A stretch of 64,000 nucleotides of DNA. Origin: Chrysoporthe austroafricana (lineage: Eukaryota > Ascomycota > Sordariomycetes > Diaporthales > Cryphonectriaceae). Below, piece by piece: positions 10,880 through 22,233 of this stretch (its first letter is position 1; every line of letters starts with the position of its first letter). Location: positions 1,240,001 to 1,304,000 of the forward strand of contig JYIP02000005.1 in assembly GCA_001051155.2 (NCBI GenBank). Reading direction: 5' to 3'. The translations under genes were made by a program, and so were the position numbers. Under the pieces are notes generated by a model. That model was not told where the DNA came from, searched no databases, and saw only the letters and a program-made list of their open reading frames with translations.

Positions 10880-11822
10880 ATGGATATGTCCGAGTATTAT
10901 CGGATAAAATCAGAGCAGCAAGGCCTTGAAGTTGTCCAGCCCGAGGCGGCAGCCATCGCCCCTGAACCAGCCCGACCGAACGCGCCTTGGCAATGGAACT
11001 ATAGAGATGTCTCGCACCAGGAGGAGCAGCAGCATCAAGATGTTTTCGAGAGGCAGAGCCTGTGGTGGAGAGGGTCCGGGGGGATGTTGGCCGTTTCAAT
11101 GGCTGCTCTCGTTGCAGTCTTCGTCACAGCGGCTTCAGTTGGTGGCGGGATGGGTGCTTCTTTGGCCCAGTGCCGGAGCAGCCTCAGGTTAGTCAGGATT
11201 ACTGGTGTGCTCCCATCCAGTTCATTTTCATTGATATCTTATGGCAAGTGAGGTACGGGCTGAGCGCGCATCATCGGCCACATCAGCCACATCGGCTCCA
11301 TCGGCCACATCAGCTCCGGTCTCGAGCTTCAACGCGATCACGACGCCCACAAGCGTCACCGACGCCATGTTGATCAACTACCTCCCAGCGCCGACGTCAG
11401 CAGTCTGGAACGTCTCCGCAGACTGCGACGCTCTCTCGTCCTCGATCCAGACCAGCGCTCAAAACGAAACCTTCTCCGTGATCTGCAATTATGATATGGG
11501 CAACGGAGGCGCCGCGGAGCAGACGGATAGCGCGGGTAAGGCTCTAGTACTCGCTGACCTGGCCGGAATTGTGGCATACACATTCTCGGACTGCTTGCGA
11601 GCGTGCTCGCGGCAGACGGCCCTAGCGGTTCACTGGAACCTGCCCAGCGAGGCTGAGTGCCGGGCCGTGACGTTCCTTACGAGGATGGCCGAGAGGGTGG
11701 ATACTGTTGGAGGAAACTGCTGGTTGAAGAACGGCACGGCGGAGGTCAAATCTGCGATCGGGCAGTGTCCGGATTGCATCAGTGCGTTGAAGACAAACCA
11801 AGGAATACTTGAGGCAGTATAA
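10880..11822 (+). CDS. Single-pass membrane protein with extracellular Cys-rich domain
   Basis: Two exons, 10880-11187 and 11249-11822, give 293 residues. The inferred intron starts gttagt and ends in an AAG acceptor, the only join found that keeps the frame. The order is: a cytosolic N-terminal tail of about 62 residues (GLEVVQPEAAAIAPEPARP), one hydrophobic segment (GGMLAVSMAALVAVFVTAA, about residues 66-88), a Ser/Ala/Thr linker made of 9-base repeats (residues about 110-125), then an ectodomain of about 165 residues with paired cysteines (DCLRACS, ECRAV, GNCWLK, QCPDC). The cysteine-rich part looks apple/PAN-like, as in many fungal surface proteins, but I cannot name the family. A cell-surface sensor or wall-contact role is a guess. 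Confidence 0.72.
11273..11317 (+). repeat. Five 9-bp tandem repeats coding an Ser-Ala-Thr linker
   Basis: Five units of the form ATCrGCyhC follow one another (11273, 11282, 11291, 11300, 11309) and encode the SATSAPSATSAP-type linker of the membrane protein. Length changes in units of three codons would be tolerated. Confidence 0.8.
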
Positions 11823-12634
11823 GACGATATGATCCCGTCTGGGCTACGCAGTAATTTTTGAATTCCAGTATATGAATGATATAAAACGGAGCAGCCTGGA
11901 CAAAAGACCGTGCACCATGGATCCTCGGCTAATGCTTTCTATTGGGACGTCGCTAGAGGGGCCAGTATGCTATTTGATGGCAGTGATCTGTGATCACTGC
12001 TTGTGCCGTACAGGCTGCTATCGATGACCAGCTCGATTACTCGGCTACTAACCATCAGACCCCCTCGCAAGACAAAGTGCACGTACTGAGTATTTGGACC
12101 GAGCCACTCCCCATGGCAACAATGCATATACACTTGTGGGGAGCACCAGTCTTGTCATCCATCGCACGGTCGCTCTCGCTACGGCTACTGAGAGAGCCAC
12201 AATGAAAGTGTCGAATTTGGGAGCTGTGCTTCCATCATGCTCATGTCTCCCTGGCCGATACCACGATGGCATTGATGCTTAGAAAGACCATCGCGGGGAG
12301 CAAGGGACTTGCGAGGCTGAAGGTCTGGGAGACATATCTGTGGACGTCTGGGGTTGAGGATGGGCGGACCCGCTTTTTTAATACAGCCAATCAGCTGCTC
12401 GTTGATTCTGGCTTAGTGAGATTAGCGCGGGTGGGTCGCGATTTTGCCTCTCTCCGAACTGAATGACGCCCACACAAAGCGGGAGCATCTATCAACAAGC
12501 CGGAGCCATTGACGCCGGAGAAGAGGCCGACACCGACTACCGTGGGAGGACCCATCTCCTCTGACCTCTCCTTCAGCTCCAGCTTCAGCTTCAGCCTCTC
12601 GACCTCTCCACCCAAGCCGCCTGGAGACTACACA
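11823..12634. other. Intergenic, upstream of the complex I gene
   Basis: About 810 bases. The last 120 bases are rich in CTCC/CAGCTTCAG repeats and form the likely 5' leader of the next gene, since the frame is open upstream of the chosen Met. Nothing else is recognised. Confidence 0.5.
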
Positions 12635-14252
12635 ATGGCCACACTGCACAGGCTAGCAGGCCGCTCGGCGAAACGGCTGTGCCTGAGACCAGCCTGCGCC
12701 CTCCCCATTCGACCGACCACGTCGTCGTCGACACCCTCGATATCGTCAAGAGCAACGGCCGCCGCCTCCTTCTCGACGACCAGCCTTCGCCGGTATGCCC
12801 AGCCACAGGACACCCAGGGCACCGTCCTGATCCCCGTCGACGAGAACTTCGCCCCGGCGGGAGACCCATACCGCATGCAACAGCTCCAGGGCCACGAGGG
12901 GACCACGGCAGCGTCGCGCGAGGGCTCCATAAACGACCGAAAGGTGCGGCACTACACGGTCAATTTCGGGCCTCAGCATCCTGCCGCCCACGGCGTGCTG
13001 CGTCTCATTCTGGAGCTCAACGGCGAGGAGATCGTGCGCGCCGACCCCCACGTCGGCCTGCTCCACCGCGGCACGGAGAAGCTGTGCGAGTACAAGACCT
13101 ATCTGCAGGCCCTTCCCTACTTCGACCGTCTCGACTACGTCTCCATGATGACAAACGAGCAGTGCTTTGCGCTGGCTGTCGAGAAGCTTCTCAACGTTGA
13201 GATCCCCGAGCGTGCCAAGTGGATCCGGACAATGTTTGGAGAGATCACTCGGATTCTAAACCACCTCATGTCGGTCCTGTCGCACGCTATGGATGTTGGT
13301 GCTCTGACGCCTTTCCTGTGGGGCTTCGAGGAGCGAGAGAAGCTTATGGTAAGGATCACCGGGGGCGTCTAGAGTGGTGGAAGGTTAAGGCATACACCGT
13401 GAGCTATTGTGCTGATCAAACTACTCCTGGACCAGGAATTCTACGAACGTGTCTCCGGTGCCCGCCTCCACGCCGCATACGTCCGTCCCGGTGGCGTCCA
13501 CCAAGACATTCCCATCGGTCTCCTCGACGATATCTACCAGTGGGCGACCCAATTCGGTGACCGGATTGACGAGACCGAAGAGATGCTTACGGACAACCGT
13601 ATCTGGATCGACCGTCTCCGCGGTGTTGGAGTCGTGTCTGCTGCCGATGCCCTCAACTTGTCCTTCACTGGTGTTATGCTCCGTGGTTCCGGCGTGCCAT
13701 GGGACGTCCGCAAGTCCTCTCCCTACGACGCATATGACCAGGTCGACTTCGACGTGCCCATCGGTGTCAATGGTGACTGCTACGACCGATATCTGTGCCG
13801 CATGGAAGAATTCCGCCAATCCCTGCGCATCATTCATCAGTGCCTGAACAAAATGCCCGCCGGTCCCGTCCGTGTCGAGGACTACAAGGTCTCGCCACCG
13901 CCCCGTGCCGCTATGAAGGAGAACATGGAGGCTTTAATCCACCACTTCTTGTTGTACACCAAGGGATACGCTGTACCTCCTGGTGACACGTACTCAGCAA
14001 TTGAGGCGCCAAAGGGTGAAATGGGTGTCTATGTGGTTAGTGATGGCAGCGAGCGGCCGTATCGTGTGCACATCCGCGCACCTGGTTTCGCTCATTTGGG
14101 TGGTTTCGATGCGGTGTCCAAGGGTCACTTGCTGGCTGATGCGGTGGCCATTATTGGTACTATGGATTTGGTGTTCGGTAAGTCTCCTCCATCTAGAATT
14201 ACTTCGAATACCAGACGTGCTAACTGCCCTGTCAGGCGAGGTTGACAGGTAG
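12635..14252 (+). CDS. nuo-49: NADH:ubiquinone oxidoreductase 49-kDa subunit (NDUFS2)
   Basis: Three exons (12635-13348, 13436-14177, 14236-14252) give 490 residues. The last exon holds only the final codons (GEVDR and the stop). This peripheral-arm subunit lies at the quinone site of respiratory complex I, on the matrix side of the inner membrane. The first 45 residues are Arg/Ser/Ala-rich without acidic residues ([19 protein letters not shown]), a mitochondrial presequence. The core is unmistakable: [32 protein letters not shown], the quinone-pocket His and Tyr region ([11 protein letters not shown]), [13 protein letters not shown], and [19 protein letters not shown]. Length and motifs are normal. 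Met 12635 is chosen because it opens the presequence; an in-frame ATG 126 bases upstream would add a low-complexity run. Confidence 0.96.
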
Positions 14253-15425
14253 ATGGCGGCGGTAGAGTATCGCCAATCAATCCCAGAGATATTTGAAAAT
14301 GAATACAACGCAAGTTGATTGATAGATCGACTAACGATCCCTCGCTTTTTTTCCTTGCGTGTGTGTACGTGTGTCCGTGTGTCTAACGTGGGGACCTGGG
14401 GTAACGTAGATGAATTCTATTCCTTGGTCTATGATTCTCGAGTCTCAAATTCCAGATTTCAATTTCATTTCCCTCCCTTTTCTCTGCCAAGCGGCAGGAG
14501 AAAGCAGTTGCTGCAAGCAAATTAAGCGTTGGACAGACTGCTAAACAAGCAGCAAGGTCAAGATGAGAGAGACGCCTCATCTCTCCGCTCAAAGCAGGGC
14601 TATTTATCGCCGCTCGTCATCAACACCCAGGTAACGGAAATCAGCACCTGTCATAGGCAGTGGTGGCAGTGCAATTCAGACTGAAAAGGAAAGCCGGGCA
14701 GCAAAATTCATCCCCATGGGGACACTGAGGTCCGAGGGACATGGCGGGTTGCCGTAGCCTTTCGGGCACCCTGTGCATCTAGACAAAGAAAAACTTGAGC
14801 AAGGGTAAGAAATTCCTGGAGGACTCGAGCTTTGCATTTGTAGTGAGGGCACGCTGGCGATCGCTCACGGCGAACTGCCGGAGACAACGTTAGAGGGTAG
14901 CCGCGTTGCTGCCAGTGGCGTCGCTCATGCTTTTGGTGTTCCTGCGGGTTTGGGAGCTGTCAATGCAATTGGAAAGGGCACCGCTCCCTCATTTGCAAGG
15001 GGAAACGGGACCAGACATGGCGACGAGAAAGCGTATCCAGTGACTGCAGATGAGGCCACCAGTCCAGATTGCCGCACGGCGGGCCACGGTCTTTGCTGCA
15101 AACAAGCAGTGACAGGCTCTCGCTGAAGTATGCTGTGGATCCTGCTCCTCACCGTTCTTCCGATCGAAAATCAATCAAGCAAATAATTTCACTGCAGAAA
15201 AAGAAGCACAAGCTCTTTTGTCAGAAGTCTGTGGGAGAGGCATTTGATCAATTCGGCAAGTTGGAATGCCTCGCCGGACAGAGCGGACTGTATCCCATGT
15301 CAGCAGTCTCGACAATTGTCCTATGTGTTTTGTAATGCAGGGGTATGGATATTAGTACTCACTCATATTAATCCTCTACTTCTCTCTCTGTCATCCTCGA
15401 CAAGAGACGGGACGACGCTCAGTTT
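14253..15425. other. Convergent intergenic region, about 1.2 kb
   Basis: Lies between the 3' ends of the complex I gene and the MCFTEF-type gene. There is a GT-rich stretch near 14360-14390 (tgtgtgtacgtgtgtccgtgtg). No gene is supported. Confidence 0.5.
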
Positions 15426-17552
15426 TCACAGAGCCACCGTCCCATCTCTATCACTAGGAGCCACAGCATCCCAGTCCTGGCTTCCATCAGCCACACTACA
15501 GACACTCCCAGTGTGCCATCCGAACCTCCGGCTCGCATGGTGGCGTCCGCACTCCACCGTCTTCAGCTCAGCAAGACATGCGACGGAAGCGCTCTTGCGC
15601 AGCAGGCGCGCCAGCCTGGTCCCTCGGGTATCACCGGCCTCATTCAGCAGCCCTGACACAATGGCCGCACTGTCAATCCTGCCGCGCCGGCGCCGCCGGC
15701 GCCGGCGGAGCACACAATCCTTGAACGGACCAACATGCCGCAGCAGCGGGGGGCCCTCCGGCCCGGCGCCGATGGGCAGCCCCACGAGCGGAGGCAACGC
15801 GTCGGCAGGCTTTCGGTACTCGACGGACTGGATGTCGGCGTAGCGGCCGATCTTGGCGCCCTCGTTGCAGGCGTAGTTGTAGAGGGGATTTGTGGAGCGA
15901 GCCGGGTCGACGCGATAGATTGCGCCCGGTGAGCGTACGGGGAGGCCGGTTCCTGCGGTGGGATGTTGGACTTGGTAAATCTGGAAATGAGTGGTTAGGA
16001 TGATATTGATGGGCTGGGAAATGGGTCATGGTGGAGGGAGTGCCTGATTGGTGCGGAGTTGGGACACTTATAGGCTAGGAATTCATCATTGCTAGGGGCA
16101 GGGCAATGATAGGCTAAGCTAGAAAGCAGGAGACGAAGGCCCAGAACAGACTGTGGATGGGAAGCCTGACAGACATTGGTTGGTGATAGGATGTGGAGGG
16201 CAAGTGTGATATGGTTCGAGTAAGATTAGGAGTTGCGTCAAGCTTGAAAATCTCGAGGCACTGAAGGAAGGAGCTGGGATACTTGCCTGTTTGCTGGATG
16301 AGTACCAAGGCCGAGTAGCTGGTCCGATGTTGTATGTCTGCTCGATAGCATTAGGAAAAGTCGTCCAACTTTGAGCCTTCCATGAAGTAGACTCACTTGT
16401 TCAGTAGAGGCCCAAGGCTGGTCCCATTGGTATGAACCAGCAGGCTGCTGAAATGTGTCAGAAAAGGTCAAAACACCCTTGAGGGGATGTTTGGGCTGTG
16501 CTCACATCTCGCTCATTCAAGTCCCAGGCTTGGTGATCTTGATATGAATCCCCAGGCTGGGTGTCATTGAACCAGGACTGACACTGCTGTGGTTGTGTAT
16601 TGCTTGAGGCGTTTTGACCCCAGGTCCCAGGATTCTGAAGGGCTTGGGGACCAGATGAATTTTGAGCGCCAGCGTCGAGGGAGTTGTGGTAGGAGTTGGA
16701 GTCATCAAGACCAGAAACGTCCTGGTTCATGTAGTCAGAGTCAGAGGACTGCTTACAGCTTTGACCACCGGAGGAGTTGGACTCTGCTAGATGCAAATTC
16801 TGCTTGTCACCATCTTGCAACACAAACGAGTCCACTCCATAAGCTTCGGGAGTCTGGTAGAAAGAAAAGTCCCCTGGACACTTGCAAGAGCCTTCATTGT
16901 GTAGTCGACGATGCTCCTCAATCCATTCAACTCCATAGAAGGAGGGGATGCGGACGGAGACCCCACTTGCTTTTTTCGCGTCACAGCGGCCCCCTGAAGC
17001 GTCATTAGAGGCAGCCAGCATGTTGTCCTCCTCTCCCAGGGGAGCTCCTGGGACATCGTGAGGATAGACAGGGTCCTTTTTGGTCTTGCCCCGGGGAATT
17101 CTCGAAGTGTCTCGAGGGTTGACTGGCTTGTTGTTGGATTTGGCCCGGTTTCTTCCATATTTGCTCTTTGGAGAGTTCTTGGTGGCATTGCCATTCCTTC
17201 TCTTGCACTTGCCCTTGATATTCTTGTTGTCGTTGGAATCAGAATCGCTGGGCTGACTTCCGTAGGGACGGCCACGGCTGATAACGCGAGGTCGAATGAG
17301 GTCGGGAAAGACGACAGGACAGCCGCAGACTCCACGCTCGTGCATCCAGTGGTGCTCCCACTCTGAAATCAGCACAGCTCGTCCGTGTAGGATCCGTTGA
17401 CAGGCTGGGCACATCTCTTCAGCGAGGATGGGCCGGCGGCCATGGTGAGAGCACACAGGGTTGGTATGGAACCGAGTGGTCATGGGGCAAGGCCGAAGGA
17501 CATCCATGGAGGAGTGGCCGCAGGTGTAGCCAATAAACTCCGTGAAACACAT
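15426..17552 (-). CDS. Fungal MCFTEF-type cysteine-rich protein, function unknown
   Basis: Four exons on the minus strand: 17552-16506, 16447-16397, 16337-16287, 15980-15426; about 567 residues. All joins are phase 0. The start is the Met of MCFTEFIGYTCGH, because the longer frame begins with GTG. The first 110 residues are a conserved fungal block with Cys/His pairs (YTCGHSS, PVCSHHGRR, MCPACQ, WMHERGVCGCP) that probably binds zinc. A second motif pair (WIEEHRRLHNEGSCKCPG) repeats the same pattern near residue 245. The middle is Lys/Asn/Gly-rich, then Gln/Trp/Ser-rich. Exons 2 and 3 are both 51 bases and carry similar Trp/Gln peptides. Intron 3 would use a GC donor (CAG|GCAAGT). The tail has eight consecutive arginines, and its end is uncertain. 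No enzymatic motif is seen. Confidence 0.65.
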
Positions 17553-19722
17553 ATCTGCGATTCGTTGAAAGCAGCCCGACACGGGAAGCCTTTGGCATGA
17601 AGGAAAATAGAAACTCTGGTAGTGTAATAAGTCGCTTCACTGATGGTGTTCGGGCTGACTGGCCTGTTGCCCCTTGAATCAACCAGCATTCAAAGCATTA
17701 AGAAAGGAGTGCAGTTGTTCCCAACCCAAAATTTAGCGGTCTTCACTTCCGAGATGGTCAAATGTAGATTGCCTTCGCAATTGGTGGTTCTTGCCTGGAA
17801 TGGTTGGCTTGGGACGAGGGGTTTGGGAAAGGGATAATAAGAGAGGCCTGGGACGAGGATGCTGAGAAATGCACGAGACGGGGATGTTGAGAGAGCCTTA
17901 GGACAAGGCTTTTTGGAGAAGACACCGGAAAGTACACTGTCCGATCGAAGAAATAGGCAGGTACCAGATTTATGCATCGAAATCTCGTCGTGGTATGAGC
18001 TGGAAGAATCTCATAGACTTTAAAAATGTGCAAATAGCGTCGCTATATGGTCTGAACAGCCCTTAAAAGGATCTCGACCAAAAGTGTAACATTTTGTCGT
18101 TATAAGAGATGCAAAAGTCTTGTAGAGGAGCTAAGTCTGACAATCGCTTTGCTGAGTGGGCGAGAATATTTTGCAGAAGGGTGAAGGCCTTTACAGAGCT
18201 CCGAAATGAATCTGTGGGCTGATGACCATGTACAAGAGTTGTGACCACTATGGACATCAAGCATGATGTAAAGCAACATTTCTGATGCAATCAGGAATTA
18301 CAGAAATCTGAGAACACTTGGCACTCGATATTCAAGTCTGTCTGATCAAATGATAACCTCTCTCTTTTCTGTATAATATTTCTGATCGTCGGAACGACTG
18401 GGGCTGAGAAGAAACGTCATTCCACAACGTTGGTTTTGACCCTGAGGGTTACACTGGGCATCAATTGCAAATTGCATTTATCAGACATTAGCATATGTAG
18501 CTCCTTGCAAAAAGCCTAGTGATGAGATGCTGCGGCTCTTAGTTGCAGGAAATCAGGGCTCGTGAGAAAGGACGAGAATTTGCAGGAGAGCTTGGAACAT
18601 CTAAAGTTCAAAAAGTTCCTGATTATAGTGTTGATCTCAAAACCCTTGTATTTTCGAAGATTTGTGTGATGAGCTTTGACTAGACATATAGGTGCTACCC
18701 GGAACTCCTTGTCCGCATGTAAGCTTTCATCTTATGTGTGGATCCTAGTCGGCGTATAAGTCTTTATAAATGGTCAATCCCAAAGTGGTGTGTACCTCCT
18801 GCTTGGAGGCCATAACTTATAGGTGTATAAGCCCTCATTTTGGAGTTATGGCAAAACGCCATTTGAGTCTCTCCATTTGCAGGCCACAGGACGTCGATGC
18901 ATACGTTTCCCAGCTTGGAGACCAAGAATATTATTACCTAGCACGTACCTCGCAAGCTGACGGTATGTTAATCTCCTAGCTTGGGATCATAGATAGATAG
19001 TGTGTAAGACTTCCTGCTTCACAAGTGTCTTAGGAAGATCGCTTCATCTTGTAACATCAGACTCACGTCTTCTATTGACACTTTGGGTGAGCTTTTTACT
19101 GGAAGACTGTCAACCAGGCTGTGACTCACTGTAGGTACGGCTGGCATGTAAGTCATGGGGGGTACCAAAATGCCCGCGGGGGTACGACTAGCTCATGGGG
19201 GGTAGAAAAAAGCTCATTGGGGGGGGGGGTAATAGAGCTTAATACGGAAAAGATATTTAATATTTGTTTGAGCTGGTTGTACCTCTCGCGAGCCTTTTTT
19301 CTACCCCCTACGAGCTAGACACCCCCCCCCCCGATTGTATACACTCTTTTTCATCTATATAAATGACTCTAATTTAAGTCTTTTCTCCACGGTAGATTGG
19401 ATCAGTGAAGCAGCAGAGTCTTCTCCCGTCGATATTGGGCATGATGTCCACAATGCCGATGGTCAGGGTCCGTATGCAAGGCTGGTAGTCACCAGGCTCA
19501 CCTGAGATGCACATATATCAATGTCACATTGAATAAATAAATATATACAATCATAAGAGCATTTGACAAGCTACCACTCGTAATTATCCATAGCTAACGA
19601 AGATACGACCCATAGTAGACCTAGGGACTACAGACAGCACAGGAGTGCTCGAGTCTACATCACGAAACGTCCACAGCCGATATTCAGTCGTTTTAGGCAT
19701 GGGGGTGGGCCGCTAACATGAC
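17553..19722. other. Gene-poor interval, 2.2 kb
   Basis: No open frame has family features. It contains the inverted and direct repeat block described separately. The sequence looks AT-richer than its neighbours. It may be the debris of a mobile element, but no transposase frame was found. Confidence 0.5.
19153..19332. repeat. Inverted repeat with G11/C11 tracts and TCATGGGGGGTA copies
   Basis: Left arm 19189-19214 (tagctcatggggggtagaaa..) pairs imperfectly with right arm 19290-19317 read on the opposite strand. Each arm is followed on its right by a homopolymer, 11 G at 19219-19229 and 11 C at 19322-19332. The left side also has two direct copies of TCATGGGGGGTA (about 19153 and 19193) and a third, diverged copy with the G11 run. 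The spacer is about 75 bases, AT-rich. It could be a MITE-like relic or a hairpin-prone repeat. Confidence 0.65.
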
Positions 19723-21187
19723 TTAACCAACGATTCCGGTTCCAGCAGAAGTCTTAACCAAATCGCAAATGCATGATGCGGGATCGAGACTGGGTTTCGC
19801 TGAGTTTAGTATAGATCGAAAATCAGGAACGCTCTGTAAACAACTCACATGTAACTATACGGCGGTGTCAAACTGCCAACCTGCGTGATCTCCTCCGTAC
19901 TGTTGACGAAGACGTTGTTCCTGTCAACAGCATATCCGTCCTCGTCACTGTCCAAGTCGGTCACGATTGCGAGTTTAGTGTTGAGGAAGTAGTGCTCCTC
20001 GACAAGCACTTCAGCGCCCATACGTGAGTTGATACCAGAAGTGGGGTTATTCTCATAGCATGAGCTATAGAGATGGCCAGTGCCGAAGCGAATGGATGGG
20101 AGTCTCGAGTTAACATTGGACCAGTAGTTGTGGTGGTACGTCACTCGTAGATGCCCGGTATCCTCTGCTGCATTGGAGTCGGAGTGCCCGATCAGAGAGC
20201 CCTTGTGACAGTGTAAGCTCCTGTGGTCACTGCTAAAGGTTCGATACCATGGCAAAACATACCTTCCAATGATCATGGAATTTGATCCACGATACGGTCA
20301 CGAAGTCACTCGCCTGAGATAAAAAGCTGTAAGCACATCACGTCACATCATGGAATTGTGTGAGGCCACCTACATGTGTGATATCGAGCAGGCCATCATA
20401 GAAATCCTTGTCGCCAGTCAAACCATCTGATGACAGGTCGCAGTGGTCGATCCAGACATAAGTTGAGGCTTGAAGTTCGATCAAGTCTTTTGACTCTGGC
20501 GCATCGTGCATGTACAGATTCCGTAAGATCACATTTGTTTGGTCTTTGATACGGAACCCGCCATTTGTCATGCCTGCGGGGGCGAAGTCAGCTTCTATGC
20601 CTTGAGGAATCAGAGACTAGTGTGGATCACTGACCAGATTGAGATCCGACACCGATCACAGTCGTGTCGCTGCCCAAGTCAATAATGTTGCATCCGTCCA
20701 ATATTCCAGAAATCTTGATGACGCCTCCGTTCGCTACAGCATCTTCAAGCTCTGAACAAGTCGTGACTGTGGTGCCGCTTCCGCTCCCTCCACCCGTCGT
20801 GCCGGCGGCGTAGCCTACCAGTCCGTCAACAGCTGCCGCACCACACGTATTAGTTGCGGTGGTCGCCGAACCCGTCGATGTCGTGATGCTGACGGTGGTG
20901 GTCGCGGAAGTTAGGGTAGTGGCCTGCGATGTTGAAGAGCTTGTAGCTACGGCGGTGCCAGTAAAGTAACAGCTGCACTCCTTAGAGAGTGAACTGGGCT
21001 TGTTCGAGCAATTACTCGCCCAAGACGGCAAACCGGTCGTTGCAGTGACAGTAGACTTTGTAAAAGTTGCACAGAACGCAGACGCGGTCGCACCGTTGGC
21101 GGACATGTAAGACGCACAAGGGTCAGAATCCGGGTTTGTGCAGGCCAAGACGACCGGAAGGACTGTGAGAAGAGTAAGGCCACGCAT
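19723..21187 (-). CDS. Secreted pectate lyase, PL1 family, with N-terminal Cys-rich module
   Basis: Five exons on minus: 21187-20635, 20594-20374, 20313-20263, 20201-19849, 19789-19723; 414 residues. It cleaves polygalacturonan by calcium-dependent beta-elimination outside the cell. The signal peptide is MRGLTLLTVLPVVLA. Residues 16-75 are a separate cysteine-rich module (CASYM, AFCATF, NCSNKP, ECSCYFTG), followed by a Thr/Ser linker. The PL1 domain then runs from about residue 114: TCGAAAVDGLVGYAAGTTGG, the vWIDH motif in YVWIDHCDLS, calcium-ligand acidic residues (GDKDFYDGLLDITH), HWKGSLIGHSDSN, and the catalytic arginine motif RLPSIRFGTGH. The C terminus has a CIC pair. One inferred intron ends in AAG. 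It points to a plant-associated or saprophytic lifestyle. Confidence 0.9.
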
Positions 21188-22233
21188 ATTGACAGAGAAT
21201 TTAGTTTTTCAGCTTACTTGCTCTTACGCATCTTGTTGGGATAAGTAACGTCAGAGAAGTCGGTCGAATTCAAACTTTTATAATCGAACTCTTCGTGCAA
21301 GTTCATCTGGGCGTAAACAACTTGCTGTCTGGCGCGTATTCCAGCTCAGAAAACCCACATTAATGAAATTTGTTTTTCCCACGAATGGCATTGACTTTCG
21401 ATCCTCAATACTGCTGGGCACTGTTGAGATTGTTGTCAATTACTACGCAAATACAATTGGTGCAATCAATGTGCTGCTCAATACGAGCAGCTTGGCGCGA
21501 GAAGTCTGATCATGACAGCAGGGCCAGACAATAGGGGCCAGCAAGTTTCGTCCTTGTCAAGTTTCGAAACATCGGGGCACTATAGTGGTACGCTCGTGAT
21601 GTTATAGAATCAGGGATATGCCCTCCGACTCGGTATAGTCTTGGGTGTAGGGGGTACCTGGGTTCCCAGCAGCGGGGGGAAGGAGTGAATGGAGATGTTG
21701 GGCCCGGGTCCACAGCTCTGGAGTAAACAGCCGTATTGGGCCGTCCGGAGTTTGAAGAGATGGATCTTCGTTTATGAAAGAGGAAGGGCGAGATAATTGC
21801 AGGAGATCAGATTTATCTTGGCAGTGCAACAGGTGCATATGCCAAGATCATATAACAAGGTTCCGGATGGCATTGCTCCTAGCTGCCAATGCCTTTGGTG
21901 GAGAGCTTGGATGTAGGATATCGCCACCAATGAGAAAGTGTCGCAATGTTACTATTGCTTCATAAATATCAGAGCATCTGACGTTCACTCTTGAATAGAG
22001 CAACGTAGCCACAATGGTACATAAATAATGTGGCGGGCTAGCCGTTCCTGTCTCGGTGCCTTAGGAGCCGTGTGTTTGGTAATGCATTCATATAAGAGAA
22101 TTAACGAGAACCAATGAATGCGGTTCGCTATGAGATGCATTCTGCGGACAAAACAGGCGCTCTTCTTACACGCCACCCAGTGCAATTTGAAAATTGGTCT
22201 CATTTGTAACCCCGTGGTCCCCCCTCTCTTCGC
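21188..22233. other. Intergenic, about 1 kb
   Basis: Upstream of the pectate lyase and downstream of the M20 gene. Nothing recognisable beyond short chance frames. Confidence 0.5.

Noticed and set aside
13421..13837. Minus-strand frame opposite the complex I 49-kDa gene
   Set aside because: Antisense shadow; the opposite strand carries the fully conserved protein.
15244..15843. Plus-strand frame of 199 codons
   Set aside because: Low-complexity Ser/Arg translation overlapping the better supported last exon on the minus strand.
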